A stretch of 64,000 nucleotides of DNA, from positions 27,954,369 to 28,018,368 of the forward strand of contig JAOWCC010001751.1 in the NCBI GenBank assembly GCA_030867875.1, given 5' to 3'. A program made the translations under genes and the position numbers. Under the pieces are notes generated by a model. That model was not told the DNA's origin, made no database searches, and saw nothing but the letters and a program-made list of their open reading frames with translations. Shown piece after piece: positions 1 to 14,400 of this stretch. Source of the stretch: Actinernus sp. WN-2022 (Eukaryota > Cnidaria > Anthozoa > Actiniaria > Actinernidae). Numbering within the stretch: position 1 is the first letter of the stretch; each line of letters opens with the position of its first letter.

Positions 1-816
1 GCTACAAGCACTACAGAGCACTACAAGCACTACAGAGCGCGCTACAAGCACTACAGAGCGCTACAAGCACTACAGAGCGCTACAAGCACTACAGAGCGCT
101 ACAAGCGCTACAAGCACTACAGAGCGCTACAAGCTCTACAGAGCGCTACAAGCACTACAGAGCGCTACAAGTACTACAAAGTGCTACAAGCACTACAGAG
201 CGCGCTACAAGCGCTACAAGCACTACAGAACGCTACAAGCACTACATAGCGCTACCAGCACTACAGAGCACTACCAGCACTACAGAGCACTACAGAGCGC
301 TACAAGCACTACAGAACGCTACAAGCACTACAGAGCACTACAGAGCGCTACAGAACGCTACAAGCACTACAGAGCGCTACAAGCACTACAGAGCGCTACA
401 AGCACTACATAGCGCTACCAGCACTACAGAGCACTACAGAGCGCTACAAGCACTACAGAACGCTACAAGCACTACAGAGCGCTACAAGGACTACAGAGCG
501 CTACAAGCACTACAGAGCACTACAAGTACTACAAAGCGCTACAAGCACTACAGAGCGCTACAAGCACTACAGAGCACTACAGAGCGCTACAAGCACTACA
601 GAGCGCTACAAGCACTACAGAGCGCTACAAGCACTACAGAGCGCTACAAGCACTACAGAGCGCTACAAGCTCTACAGAACGCTACAAGCACTACAGAGCG
701 CTACAAGCACTACAGAGCGCGCTACAAGCACTACAGAGCGCTACAAGCACTACAGAGCGCTACAAGCTCTACAGAGCGCTACAAGCACTACAGAGCACTA
801 CAAGCTCTACAGAGTG
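1..816. repeat. Short-period satellite array, about 19-bp dimer unit
   Basis: Tandem array of a unit reading roughly GCGCTACAAGCACTACAGA, itself two diverged 9-10-bp halves of the form GCnCTACAa/g. It continues past the left window edge, so its full length is unknown. Variants (CACTACAGAACG, CTCTACAGAG, TACTACAAAG) recur, which points to local unequal exchange. No coding potential is seen. Confidence 0.93.
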
Positions 817-2527
817 CTAGCATGTATCCACTGTGTTAAAAAAAGAGGGGAGAATTGTTTTTTGGGGGAGACCATTCTTGATATCCCAAAATATGAGGGG
901 AGAATTAGACTACAAATATTATGTATGTCATCGCGATAACATTTGGTTGTTTATTGACCTTGTCAGGGCCCAGTGCTCGATTCTTATCACTTAGAACGTT
1001 TATGAACACTAACTAAAGTTTGAGTAGATAATGCATTTCAGAACATTATTATCATGATCCCAGTTATAAGTTTCCCAGGATACCTTGGTTATAATAATAG
1101 TATTTATAATAACACATCATTGCATAACAATGAATTATAATGTGTTTACAATGATAATTACATTTTTTTGTTAACAAATACAAATTTACAACTCTCAAGG
1201 GACTGGGTTACAAAAATGGGAAAATTGCAATGAAGGTACTTAAAACTGTAATATTCAACTACATAATCAACTATAATAAAATTATATACAACGAGATTTA
1301 TTTAGAACGCTAATCATACCTGGGGAAGAAACTACTTCAATCTAAATATATCAGTCCTGCATTTAAATTAAGGTCTCGATAAAAGTTCTATGATTGTGTC
1401 ATTCTGGAACAAAACACTCTTGCAGCGTCGCAATTAAAGCCACATAGACGTACTATATACCGTTTTAAAGGTCTTGAATCTATTTAATCCGTTTTGAACA
1501 AAAGTTAAAAGGTTAGTGTAGATGTCGTATATTAATCTTTCAATACGAAATGACTCCGTCCGCCAGAAGAATTTTAGCTCTTCAGGCTTTGAAATATTTA
1601 TTTTCTTAATTATGCATTTCGAATCCCAACTAAATTACAAATACCTACTGTGTCGGGCATTTTTGATATGTTGCGTATTACATGTTTTATCCCTTTTCAA
1701 AGTTGATAAAGTAGTTTTTCTTCCCATTTTTATATAAACCAGAGCCGGGTTCAAAGCCCGATTAGTGTTAATCCTGGATTAACTCTGCACAAAACCTATT
1801 GGTTGTCATGGAAATTAACCCTGGATTAGCACTAATCGGGCTTTGAACAACCCGGCCCAGGTCATTAAACCTGAACGAAAATAATTTCAAAATTCCCCTA
1901 CACAGTATTTGAGAAACGGCTGTTTTCTATGACTCGTGAAAAATTTAGGAAAATTGGACAAACGCGAAAAGGCTGGACTTCAACAACGTTCTGTTTTTGG
2001 CCGAAAAGAAGAGCTGAGAAACAGCCCGATCAATTTCACTCGGTTGACTAAAAAGTCCCGCCTACAAGGGTAATCTCATTAACATTAGCCAATGAGAGCA
2101 ATTCATGTTGTTCGGACGAGCTGCAGAACAGAGAAAGAAAGCTATGCAGTTTACCGATGCTTGATACTTCTACAGAAACTAGTGTCGATTCCAATTTAAT
2201 TTTTAGTGGGGAATCGGAAAGTCACATTTTCAAGGCTCTAAAAATTACATTTGAGTTTCATTTTTTTTGTGATGCTAGATTAGGGCTTTCAGATTTAGAA
2301 TTTGCGAAAAAACATTTTCAAAACTTTTATATTTTGAACCTTTATCGAGACCTTAAACAGGGAGAAGTGATCACTGTTAAAGCCCCATAAAAACCCTTTA
2401 TATGAAGTTGTTTAAACACAGCACTAGCTTATAAGTGGTACTGATTTTATTGTTTACTAGCTTGTATGTTAATAATAAGCATATAAGCATAGATTATAAT
2501 GCCATATAATTTAATCTTATATTTCAG
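817..2527. other. Non-coding DNA upstream of the first recognised CUB exon
   Basis: AT-rich sequence without a convincing exon. It should hold the intron and perhaps the 5' end of the CUB gene. A short ORF starting at 921 has a signal-peptide-like hydrophobic N-terminus, but its only phase-1 donor (GTGCTC) is poor. A foldback element lies at 1744-1857. The gene's first exon may also lie beyond the left edge, past the satellite. Confidence 0.5.
1744..1857. mobile_element. Small foldback MITE
   Basis: Near-perfect inverted repeat with arms of about 40 bp. The left arm begins GCCGGGTTCAAAGCCCGATT and the right arm is its reverse complement with a small insertion. The loop is about 30 bp. The size and structure fit a non-autonomous DNA transposon. 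No protein is encoded. Confidence 0.7.
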
Positions 2528-2917
2528 GAACAAACTGTTCTCAATCCAATTCAGCTGATCAGAATAACAACATCATCTTAAACACCCCTACAACCATTTC
2601 TATTTCTCGTGATGTGCCACTCGGGAACAGTGTAGACTGTACGTGGAAGATCTCGGCTCCTGTCAATCAAGCAGTCAAGATTGTATTTTTGCATTTTGAG
2701 AAGTCTTCTTGCTATGGTGGTGGGTACGTTTTTGATGGTCCGTATGGGTTGTCAAGTGCCGCCAGTCTAGGAAGCTTACATGCATGCTTCAGGAAAAAGA
2801 AGAATTACACTGGCTACACTGTGTATTCCAGCAGAGAAGGTCTGTCCTTCAGGTTCAAAAGTCGGTCTCGTGAACATGGTGATATATTCCATGCTGTTGT
2901 CTCATTCGTAGATAACA
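2528..2917 (+). CDS. CUB domain 1 exon
   Basis: 390-bp symmetric phase 1-1 exon. The acceptor follows TATATTTCAG and the donor is GTAAGT. The encoded domain has the four CUB cysteines (TNC, DCTW, SSC, HAC), with DCTWKI after the second strand and SFRFKS near the end. The spacing between the second and third cysteines is typical. It is the first recognised exon of the CUB gene, and an upstream exon ending in phase 1 must supply the start codon. Confidence 0.85.
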
Positions 2918-5445
2918 GTAAGTGATGATTGAGTTTTAACACTCCGGCAGTATTACGATTGTATATTAATAGTACTTGTGATTTCTGTATGTTAACCACT
3001 ATAGAACAAAAGTTGATTATAAACTCCTCTGGAGGCATCTCTCAGTTTTAAACTCGGGAATCTTGAAGAAGAGGGTGGATTGGGAAGAAGAGCTGGGTGG
3101 CGCAGCGTGTTAGCGCTCGCCTCTCACCACTGTGGCCCGGGTTCGATTCCCGGACGCGGCGCCACATGTGAGTTGAGTTTGTGGTTGTTTCTCTCCCATG
3201 CTCCGAGGGTTTTCTCCGGGTTCTCCGGTTTCCTCCCTCCGTAAAAATCAACTGGTGAGTCGAGAGTAGTATGTACAGAATATATGAATGTAGTGCGGAG
3301 TGTGTGTGGAGTAAAAGCAGGCCCCCACCAGCTGTAAGCTGTAAACACTAGCCTGCTATAACAAATAAAACATTTATTTATTTTATTTTATCAAATTACT
3401 GCCAGCTGATTCTGCTCTGAATTAGCCAATCGGCACTGTTTCTCTCACATTGCCAGTAGTTCCATTTATCGGTTTGATTCTCCACAAATTTCAAAACGGT
3501 GGAGAATCATACATAGTGAGACAGAATATCGTCGAAAAAAGGGAAATTGCTATTTACTTTTTTGAATGAAAAAGTCAGTTTCAAGATGAAAGAGAGAATC
3601 TCTCTTCTCTTCCTTCTATTGTTTGGGTATCTAGTTCATTTATGCACAGGAAACCCGTAACATTTTGTATATTGATAAGAATGCCTCTAGAGGTTGCAAT
3701 GTTAATAAAAGCTCAACTGTCATTCGCATTTGATCACCAACTCTCGTTATTGTTCAGCACTGTCACAATCTCGATTCTGTTTGCTCGAGAGTTACATCCA
3801 AATTCTCTAGTGGTGCGCATTGGGTGACTGTTATCTGCAGGTTGTGCGTGCAGCCTAAAGATAATCCCGCCACAGCAGTTACTGAGATGACTCAATTGTC
3901 AGCTGGTATTTCTCTGCCAGTCTTTTTTCTAAGAAGCATAGAAAATGAATAGTAAAACAATTATTAGATTCGGTTCTTGTATGACCGCGAAATTATCAAG
4001 ACGTCTGTCTGCATTATCAGCCTCATCCTGTGGCTGATCGCACACACCTCGGTCTTGATCGGTCTTGATGATTTTTGCTATCATGCTCAACATCCAATAA
4101 TAATTTGGTATTTGGCTGTCATTATCTTCATGGGGTTAGAAACTGTCAAAATTGTTTATCTTCAATTATATATTATTGTTTTAAGGACGCTCAGGAACCT
4201 GTAGGGATACATTTAATGTGAGTAACAGGATCAACATCTCGGGGCAAGGAGGCAGCGTCTACAGCCCCAACTTTCCCAATCCCCTCATCAGAAACATGGA
4301 TTGTATATGGATCATATCTGCACCCAAAGGCAAGCGATTGAAGATCACATTCAAATCATTTTCTTCTGGAAGATGTCAGAGCGGCTCAGTACTAGAGATC
4401 AGGGATGGTGGCGAAGCTAACAGCAAATACTTGGGCAAGGGGCGCTATTGTGGGATGTACAGTTACGAAAAGCCTTCTATGTTACTATCGTCGGGATCTC
4501 GCTTGAGGTTACAATTCAAAAGTGGTTCTCGTCAGTCTAGTAAAAATGGATTTTTGTTCTTCTATGAGGCTATAAATAAAGGTATGGTATAATTGATTTG
4601 TTTATATTTACGTAGCATTCCAAACGTTAGAAGCCTTAGTCCCTGTGACGAAGTCTTCATATTGGAGGGGGGGGGGGGGGGGGCACTTGTATGATAAATG
4701 GATAGGTGATAGGTATGTGGTGTCCAGAAGAACGAACCCAGATTTTCTCCATGTTTATTATTCTTAAACGTCTATATAACCCGGAATTCAACATATTTTT
4801 ACGAAAACCCGGACTGGAAATCGAACCCCGATACCGCCACACATATATTTAACAATTATTCACCGAAGTATAAACCAATGAAATTTCGAGAAAGAATAAT
4901 AATATATATTATGTCATACACAAGAGTTCCCCTGGGGGGAGGACATACACCACGCTGGCTGGTTTTCTATTCGTTAATTGTCACTGGTAGAATGAGTAAA
5001 ATGATGTTAAGTTGTACAGAGTTTTTTTTCAGTTTATTTTTGCAACCATTTCATGACACCTGTTACGGGCTAATCAAGTTGGTTAGTGGTCAAAACTGGT
5101 TGAATCCTTCAGCCTTTGTTAGAAAGTCGAGCCAGGTCACGGTACATGTACGGTACATGTACGGTACATGTACGGTACAACTCTCGCTTATCATATGACC
5201 CGTACGGCCCCGCGCGCGCTTTCCTTTCAAAGCCATTTACATAAGTCACGTGACGAGGGCCGGACGTGTATGGCGTGAGCGGGCCGGAAAAAGCCGTCCG
5301 GCCCTGCACAATTTTAACTTGCTGTTTTGCGGTTTGATCTACAAAAGGATATATGATAAAAAACCTATTGACTGAGTTAGGTCGGGCCGGACGGGAAAAT
5401 ATTTGGCTTTTGTACGTGCGCTCGGTCCGTACGTCATGACCTCGA

Positions 5446-5480
<35 letters not shown>

Positions 5481-8400
5481 TAATAAGTACCTAGTACTAA
5501 CCTTCTTTCCCATTCACACACAATCTGTCTTATTTATTGTCATACAGTTCTTCAAGATATGGGTTCTCCATCAGCTCCGAACCGTCTGTCGGGCGATGGC
5601 ACGTTTCATTCACCCAACTACCCGTACCTGTACCCAAATAACATAGAGTGCTTCTGGCAAATAACAGTAGCGAAGACCCAGCATGTCAAGATCACTGTTA
5701 AAAGTTCAACTAACCATCACTGGTATTATTTTCCAAGTGGAGACGACCTTGTTATCCGGGATGGTCCGTGGTCGTACAGTCCGGTGAGGTTTTGTTGTAA
5801 TCCCGGAAACGCTAATACCATGGTATCCACTGGCAACGCCTTTTACATTCAGTTTAAGACTAACTTCAAAGACACTGCCCCGGGATTCGTTATTCGCTAC
5901 GAAGCTGTCTATGGTGAGCGCTATGCATCAGTAATCATTAAAGTTGTTTATTATATTAGCTACAGCGTTTACAACTATTGCAGTCCACTGATTTGATACA
6001 ATCATTTTCCGCGTTGCTAACGCCTTGCATACTTGATATCACATTATTTAGCCTGCGTGGCAAGCGCAGGGGGAGGGGAAGGGGAACGAGGAGAGGGAAA
6101 GAGGAGGCGAGGGGGAATGGGGAGAGAGAAAGAGGAGGGGAGGTTCCCCCTCCCTTTCTCTTCATTCTCCCTCCCCTCCCCCTGCGCTTACCCAACACAT
6201 CCTCCACGTTGAATTAACAACTATCCTTAAATGGAAAACACCCTTGAAATAATGTTCAAAAACTCATGAATAATTAATGAGCATTTTGTCCAATCAGATG
6301 AAGCAAATCAGTCACGTGCATGCTCCTTTATACCTGATAAAATCTCATCATTCTAAAAGGCCCGCGGAGGGATTTGATTTCTGTCCCAGAGGGAAACGGG
6401 GTTAATGATTGAGACAATGGAATTTCTATTGATGTTTCAGCTTTCTCACTGAATTGCTAATTAGGATGAACGTTTTATATAAAGAATATTAATGAACGAA
6501 CTGCTGTTCGTGTTTTAAACAGTACATAATCGCTAATTCTAATGACATTCTTAAAACCAGTCAAGGATAAAGATAAAGATTTGTTACATTCCGAACAGCG
6601 GTAGACGGGCTTAGTGTAGTAGTGATGACGTCTGCACTACACTGCAGTACACGCAAAGGGCTATGAGTTCGATTCCGAGTAGGAGCGCTCAAAAAAAACA
6701 AACATTTTTCTTCACTTTATCTTCTCTTCTTATTTACCTGTGAACCCCAGCTCTAGGTGAGTGAGAACCCGTCATTTACCTGTGAGCTCGTCCGATGGTT
6801 AGGGTTTGGTTAGACTTTCTCGACTTGGAGCAAGTCTAGGGTTTGGGTTCGGGTTGGGATTTGTCTTAGAATTAACGATTATCATTACTGCAAGCGTTTT
6901 TGCCATTTAAGGATAATTGTTAATTCAACGGGGAGAATGCGTTGGCTTACCACACAGGATACACCTTATTGCCGGGGTAATACGATTGACTCGATGATCA
7001 AGGACACTTGGAGATATAGAGTTTATATTCAAGTAGGATATCTTTCGTGTTCACTGCGCTGACTCGTGAGATGTAAGATACATTTCATTTATTACATTTA
7101 TTTTAGTTTTTATACTAGTGAATTATTTAGTTTAATTGAATTTGTTTGTATTTTATACATTCGCAGTTGATGGTATACCTTTGCGAATTGTCATAAATAA
7201 ATATAGAAATAGATAAATAAACAATAACAACAACAACAACAACAACTTTATTTTGTACTCATAATTTACAAAGAGTAATAGACTAATAATAATAATAATA
7301 ACAACCAGATTAGTACAAGGAGGCTCAGAATAACTGAAAAGCTAAACTCAGCTGAGCCACCAAAAATAGATTTACATGCATTGTAAGGTCAGAGCACCGG
7401 AACTACAGAAATTACTACAGACAAAGAGAGGACTAATTACTACTGTACAAGACTACCACGGGACTACTTACAAAAATTAATATACACTACTATATTTTTA
7501 TAGAACTAACATAAAATACTACTGGACAAGACTAATAAACTACTACAATGTGATTGTGCAATTTAGTTAATATTTGCTAACTAGTTCTTTTTTCAGACAG
7601 TTCTTATATTTATGCTTAGTTAGAAATTTTATATTATTGTCAACTGAATTCCATATTTTAGGACCCTGAAAACGTATGTTAAATAATCCATAATTTGTTC
7701 GAATAATTGGAAGATAATAAGAAGAGCTTGAAGCTAGTCGTGTATTGTAAGAGTGAACATTTGATAGTGGTATAAACAAATCATGATAGTCAGTGGTATT
7801 CTTCATCATCACATCACCATCAATGTAACTATTGACCGACTATAAGGCATGAAAGTGAGGCCAGTTGTCCCAGCTTGTCACAGGATGAGAAAAGTCGATG
7901 GCGGAAACTAACGTTAATTTCCTTGTGACAAACAAAACACAACAGTGCGGTACGACAGGAACTAAGACATTTCTGACTGGCTTCAATAATTGCGTCCTTT
8001 GACAACTCGTCTCGCTCTGATACCATTGTTCTCACACAGGCATGAATAAGGTAATAATAATAATAACTGATTAATCAGTGGCAGTTCCACGAGGTGGCTC
8101 TTCGTCCACTGATGGGCCTACGATTTAACGTCCTTATCCGGGAAGACGTGAAGGTCTAACGAAATTGTTTCACAAAGGCAGCACCTCCTACTCAGTTATT
8201 TTAAGACCGTGAGTGTTGGTCCGGCCGGGGTTTGAACCCGCGACCTCCCGCACAACAGACCGGCGCTTAACCACTGAGCTAACCGGAAGGCGTGATTATT
8301 GTAACAATGTTATAACTGCTTTGAATGAGAAACTCCATCCTGCTTTGAATGAGAAACTCCATCGTGCCCCTCTGATACCCAGGGGCAGTTAGTCGGGCAA

Positions 8401-11400
8401 AAAAGGACGGAGGGGAGGGGAGAAGAAAAATGGAAGGGAAATAAGAGATCTTCTTCCTTCTACCCCTTTTCCTTCTTTCTTCCCCCTCCCCGTCCGTCCG
8501 TTATTTGCCCGTCGCCTACTAACTGCCCCTGGGTATCCGATGATGGAGTCCAAAATGTAGACTTTCTCCAAGTCTGTTTATGAGATACAAGTAGTCGACT
8601 TGTGGCAAGTATCAAATTCTTATGTTCCTTCTTCTTTTCTATTTCCTCACCAGATCAACCTCGCAGTTACCATGGTGAGTTGGAATATTATCCAGGCTAA
8701 TAGACCTTGTTTGCTTGGCTCAATGTTGTCCCATTTCAAATCTTTGGGGAATAATATTCTTTGTCTGAAGTATTTCCATATCAATGTATCTCCTCGTGCA
8801 TTAACCAGAAATAAAAGAAACAAACAAGGGTCACGTGATCTGAAATGAGCTAAAGAGGTCTATTGTTCAGTTACAGTTATGTAACGTCACGCGAGACAAG
8901 TAATTACAAGTAATAGACTCGTAAACCAGACTGCAGTCTCGGAGTTAGAATGTTGACCCACAGCAGGCCTTGCTATTTTCAGCACTAAATTAGCAAATTG
9001 AGAGAAAAAAGGGACATGGTCAATCAGTATATCATTTAATTCCATTCTGTAAGATTTGATACGCTGTTGGAGTTTATTTTGATGATTCATTATTTATTCA
9101 CGAATTTCTTATCTCAAGCCATGATACAGGCTTGTGCTGCTTGTGTATTCACGAATTTCTTATTTCAAGCCATGATACAGGCTTGTGCTGCTTGTGTATT
9201 CACGAATTTCTTATCTTTCTTTATAGTTTGCCAGTATCAGTATCAATATTACAAGGCAAAAGAGCGTGTTGTATCGACGATGACGAGTCCTGGGTTCCCG
9301 ACCAGATTACCAAGCAGTATTCACTGCACCTATCGGATCCTTACCCCCGGTACAGGATATGTCATCAAGTTGGAATTCCTAGCGTTTAACCTTCAAAACA
9401 TCAACTGCATATCGGCTTCGATTCAGATTAAAGTAGCAGGAACTCCCTCTGTAAAGCCAGCAGTAAAGTACTGTGGGCGCGACGTTCCTCCTCCTGTCTA
9501 TGTACCTGCTAGAGAACTCGTTATTCTAATGGAGACGAGTCATCAAGCTCTTGGCTCTGGCTTTAAGGCGAATTATACAGTTTTTAAGCCTGGTACGTAC
9601 ATTATATAATAGAGCGGAATTCGTATGAGGGGGCAGGTTACGGCAGTGAATTACGGTTACTGTGCGGTACGGTATACCGTGACGTTGAAATGGGCTCCCA
9701 TTGGGTTTGTCTTTCTGATCCAGTCACATTACATAGTTACAGTACAGTAAGTTACAGGCTAGAGCAGATTTCGTATGAGTGGGACAAAATACAGCACTGA
9801 CTACAGCACGGTTACCGTATGGCATGCCGTGACGTTAAATGGTTTATAATTCCCATTGTTTTTGTGCTGTTGATCCAATCAAATCACAGAACTACGGCAC
9901 AGCACATCTACAGTACGGCTACAGTACGGCTACAGTACGGCTACAGCACGGCTACAGCACATCTACAGTACGGCTACAGTACGGTTACGGGCATGCCGTA
10001 TTTTTTCCCTCGTACGAAATCCGCTCTATTGTTCCCACCTTCGGGCCATGAAAATGTGGTCGTAAATAATAACGCGGGAGCCGTCAAATTAACGGGGTTA
10101 TAAATGTATTCGGCCGGCTCCAAATATGTGGCCGTAGTTACGTAAAGTTCATTTAATATGACTGATTTTTTTCACTATTATAAAATTCAAAAGATGAAAA
10201 GGGGGCGGTAACGAAAATGTTATTCTCCCAATTTTAATTAGACTGCTGGTAAGTCACTCACTAAACATGGTTCAACATGACATAGCCCTAAACACAGCCA
10301 TGTTATGCCATGTTGAGCCATGCATGTTATGCCATGTTGAGCCATGCATGTTATGCCATGTTGAGCCATGCATGTTATGCCATGTTGAACCATGTTATGC
10401 CATGCTTATCTAGAAGTTAGCAGAATAGAAGGGCCTTGCTAGCATGGACTTTACTCAACTTTGGCCACTTTTTTGTAGCCTGCCAAACACATATTTATGT
10501 TTTATAACCCCGTATTACTTGATTATCGAAGGCCAGATTTCCATCGCCTGTATAGGTGGAATGTGCATTGTTGTTCATGCAGAACCAACTTTTGAACATT
10601 GTTTCCACATAATCGTTCCGATCGCTTGAAAAAAATTGAGCGATCGAAGAGATTCCAATTGCTGACCGGTTTCCATTTGATCGCCGCGATCGTTCTGAGC
10701 TGAAGGAGAAAAGGTTAAAGAAGTGCCCTCGGGGATGTGAATCGATCGCTTCGCTGAAGAACCGGGGTGTGCAGCGGTGGTTAAGCGCCTCGCCTCTCAA
10801 CTCTGTAGCCCACGTTCGATTCCGGATCGCGGCGCCGTATGTGAATTGAGTTTGGTTTGGAATCTCGTCCTTGCTCCGAGGGTTTTTCTCCTGGTTCTTC
10901 CGATTCCTCCCTCCACAAAAACCAGCCAGCTAAATTCCAATTCGATCAATGGGGATGCAAGTAGGTGCAGTGGTAAAACACTCGCCTCTCACCGTTGCGG
11001 TCCCGGGTTCGATTCCCGGCTCGGGCATCGTATGTGAGATACGTTTGTTGTTGATTCTTTATCTGCATTCGATGGTTTTTCTCCGGTTTTCCTCCCCGTA
11101 TAATAATCAACATGTGAGCCGAGTGTTGTGTGTCAGTCCAAACAGTTAATGTAGTGCCAGGAGAATGCGAGGAGTAAAAGCAGGCCCACATCAGCTGTAA
11201 GCTTCAATAATCAGCCTGCTATAACATATAAACGATGTATGTATCTGTAGTTTAGCCGGTGTCACAGCGGATTTGCCGGTTTGAAAAGCCAAACTAAAAG
11301 TTTGCTAAAAGACATGAAAAACGCGCCTTGGCCCGCCTATACGCTAACACTGCGGTAATGCAGCGACGTTTCATTCTTTATTTGTGATTAAAACTGTAGT

Positions 11401-14400
11401 CAACAGTTAGGCCCTTAAGTTCAGTGCTGGCACGGCATGTTTGAAACGGGTCGTGTAGTTGTTTCAGGTCCCGTTCAAATTTTAAGAGTTGTGTTCATTG
11501 ATTAAAAATATTGATTGCAGAGAACTGCTATGGAAACCTCGGACTTTATTACTCGCAGGTTCTGTTGTTGACGATATAGACGCAGTGATATCGCCTATTA
11601 CCCTATAAATACTATATTTCAGCCAATCAGAGCTCAGCATTTCTATAAAATACAGGGCGGTATTTTTAATTATAATATCAATGAACTTTATTTGACGAGG
11701 GTAACACGTGACAGTAGAGGAATGGATGGACCTTATGCAACCAGGACGGCAACGTGTATAGCCTGCATCGCATCCGAACTGAACCCCGCAGGTACAGCGT
11801 CTAGGACAACGGCATAAAACTTACACACATCGGAATTCAAATTTACTTGAGAAGATCCAACGAAGAGCTGCGCGTTTTGTACACCGGGATTACTCCAGAG
11901 AGTGCAGTGTTGGTGCTATGCTCAAAAACCTAGAATGGCTCTTACTTTCAGTGCGTCGCGAATGTTTCCGTCTGAACTTTATGTATAAGGCTTCTCATGG
12001 TTTTAACGCAACTGACCTTAACGACTATCTCACACTTGCATCAAAGTCAGTCACACGCCGTAAACACAACTTCAAATACAAACATATTTCGACTCGGACC
12101 GATGTTTTTAAATTATCTTTCTTTCCCAGGACTGTTCCCATCTGGAATGCTCTTCCAGAGGATTTAGTTATGTCCCCTAACATAGATACATTTTCTAAAA
12201 AAAACTATGGCTTTCCTAAACAACATGCATAATAATGACTAGTAATACCTACTTACGTCTGACTCAATCATATCATTATTATTTATCATAACCATATATT
12301 TGTATTAACTCGACTGAATTTATATGTAAGTCTTAAATATACACCGTATTTTTCTAAATATATGTAGTGTAATTTTGCAAATATGTAAAGGCATTGTCTG
12401 CCACTATCGGTTTTGTAATGCAACAAGCTTTACCGATTAAACATAAAGATACAGATAAAACAATAGTCTTAATTGCAAAATACAATAATACATGCACATG
12501 AAAATGCACGCAGTTGCATACATTTTGACCATTCGCGAATTCTCTACAAAAAACACAACGTGAAAACTCAAAATTCCACGTTAAAAGAGAACACGAACGT
12601 AAGAAAGTTAAACACTCCGGCATTCGTTGGGCGTGGCCGGAACTCTATGCCTATGAAAATATTCGAAAAGCGATAACAGGCGAATAAAGGAAACGATAAA
12701 CACCTAATTTCGCGAGAAAACGCTTTTTTACGTCCCGTCGTCACAGCTGTTGCCTTCATATGAGTGGGACAAAATACGGCACTGTTACAGTTACGGTACG
12801 GTTACGGCACGGTTACGGACATGCTGTAGTTTGTCCCACTCATACGAAATCTGCTCTAGTCGCGAGACGCAGTCGCCACTCACGACCGTTAGCTTCAAAG
12901 AAAATTTCCAAGAAAGTTTTCTTAACGAAAGACAATAAAATAATAACTTTGAAGGAAAATATGCAACTTGAAAAAAAGATTGCCTCAAGAAATAACAAGT
13001 TAGATATTCGCTTAAAGAAATGGGAAAAATTGGTAGTCCCCTTGAGATGAATTTTAAATAGTTCATTTCTTCTTGTATTCGTAAGTGTCAATTATTTTAC
13101 CTTTTCCCGCTTATCTTATCTTATCTTATCTTATCTTATCTTATCTTATGTAATGTATGTTTGTGTATAGAAAATGTACGGTATTAAAAATAAAATGTGA
13201 AAAGACAAAACAATAGTAAAGTAATAGCAATTGTATTAAAAATAAAAGATAAAATGATAACTATTTGGGCTTCAGAGTTTAACTATACTTGTGTTTTCAG
13301 TGCAGCGGTGTTCCAGACTCAACACTGAAAACGAGAACAGTTTCATCATGTTGGACTTGTCATCAGACGTCACACTCACAGCCACAGAGGACTCCCCTAA
13401 CTGCACGTGGCGTCTTAAGGGCCGGGAGAACTATGTGGTTAAGATCGCATTTGACAGCCATACAATCAAAGCGGAGGAAAATTGCTCAGCACACTCTCTC
13501 GAGGTTAGAACTTAAGTAATATTTCATGTTAGAACGATAGCACCAACGGCAAACGAATGCAGTGAGGTGTTAATATTGTCAAAACTCTTGATTTGATTGG
13601 TTTAAACATGAAAATCGTCCAAAAAGTAAGAGAGAGGTATCATTTTCTCTGATTTTATTAAAGTTTGATGAAATGAGATTTACATGGTGGTTCTACATGT
13701 TGTTTATAAAGGAAATCGTATGTGAGGACCTTTTCAAATGTGCCAGTTTCGTAGCTTTTGTGTTCGGCAATTCCTATTGATTGGAAAAGGATTTCCTCAT
13801 TAAAATGGAATGAAACAAGTACTTTCTACAAACTTTATTTCAGAATATTTATCCCTATCGCCCAGTGTATCTATATTCTACAACACGAGAATCCTATGTG
13901 AGAGAGGCGCGTTGCCGCAGAACAGTGGATTCTACTGTATAGTTCTCATCTGAATCATTACTTAAACAGGACGTTCTGGTATAAAACGGTTAGCCTCTTT
14001 TCGCGCCTTTAGAGTTCGACATTTCAAATTACAAAGCAACGGGAGAAAGTATCAAGCGAGTGTATTGGTCCTATCCTGTTAGAATACTAGATTTTTAAGG
14101 TTTAAAATGTTAAAAATGAACATAGGGAAGATAGTTCTTGGTTAATGATTGCCAATGGTATTTTATGACTGTTTACGAACTCTATATCCCGTACTCTGAA
14201 GTTTAACTTGTCTCTATTTTATTTGACTTTCGCGCGACAAGCAATCAGTAGGAAGCACTCAAGCGGAACATAACAGAGATGCTCACTCCACGGCCACAAA
14301 GAGCCGCCCTGTACCGCTCGAAACGAGTCACAGCATTGGCTTACCCAACAATACAAAACACCCTAACCTTTAGAACATGCTGTACAAAAACAATAGAGCT

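Noticed and set aside
3092..3165. Functional tRNA gene
   Set aside because: It has A and B boxes, but no clean cloverleaf or anticodon stem was seen, and it is followed by a SINE body present in other copies.
3586..3660. Signal-like ORF after CUB1
   Set aside because: It reaches a stop after 24 codons and has only phase-2 donors, while the next CUB exon needs phase 1. Kept only as a weak alternative-start idea.
5109..5513. 134-codon minus-strand ORF
   Set aside because: It covers the 12-bp tandem repeat and MITE family X. The second MITE copy does not conserve the frame as a protein.
7829..8035. 68-codon minus-strand ORF with several Cys
   Set aside because: It lies between a LINE fragment and a SINE, and part of it recurs near 43.17 kb. 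No consistent splice sites were found.
10495..10800. 101-codon minus-strand ORF
   Set aside because: It overlaps a SINE head and low-complexity sequence. No domain or splice support.
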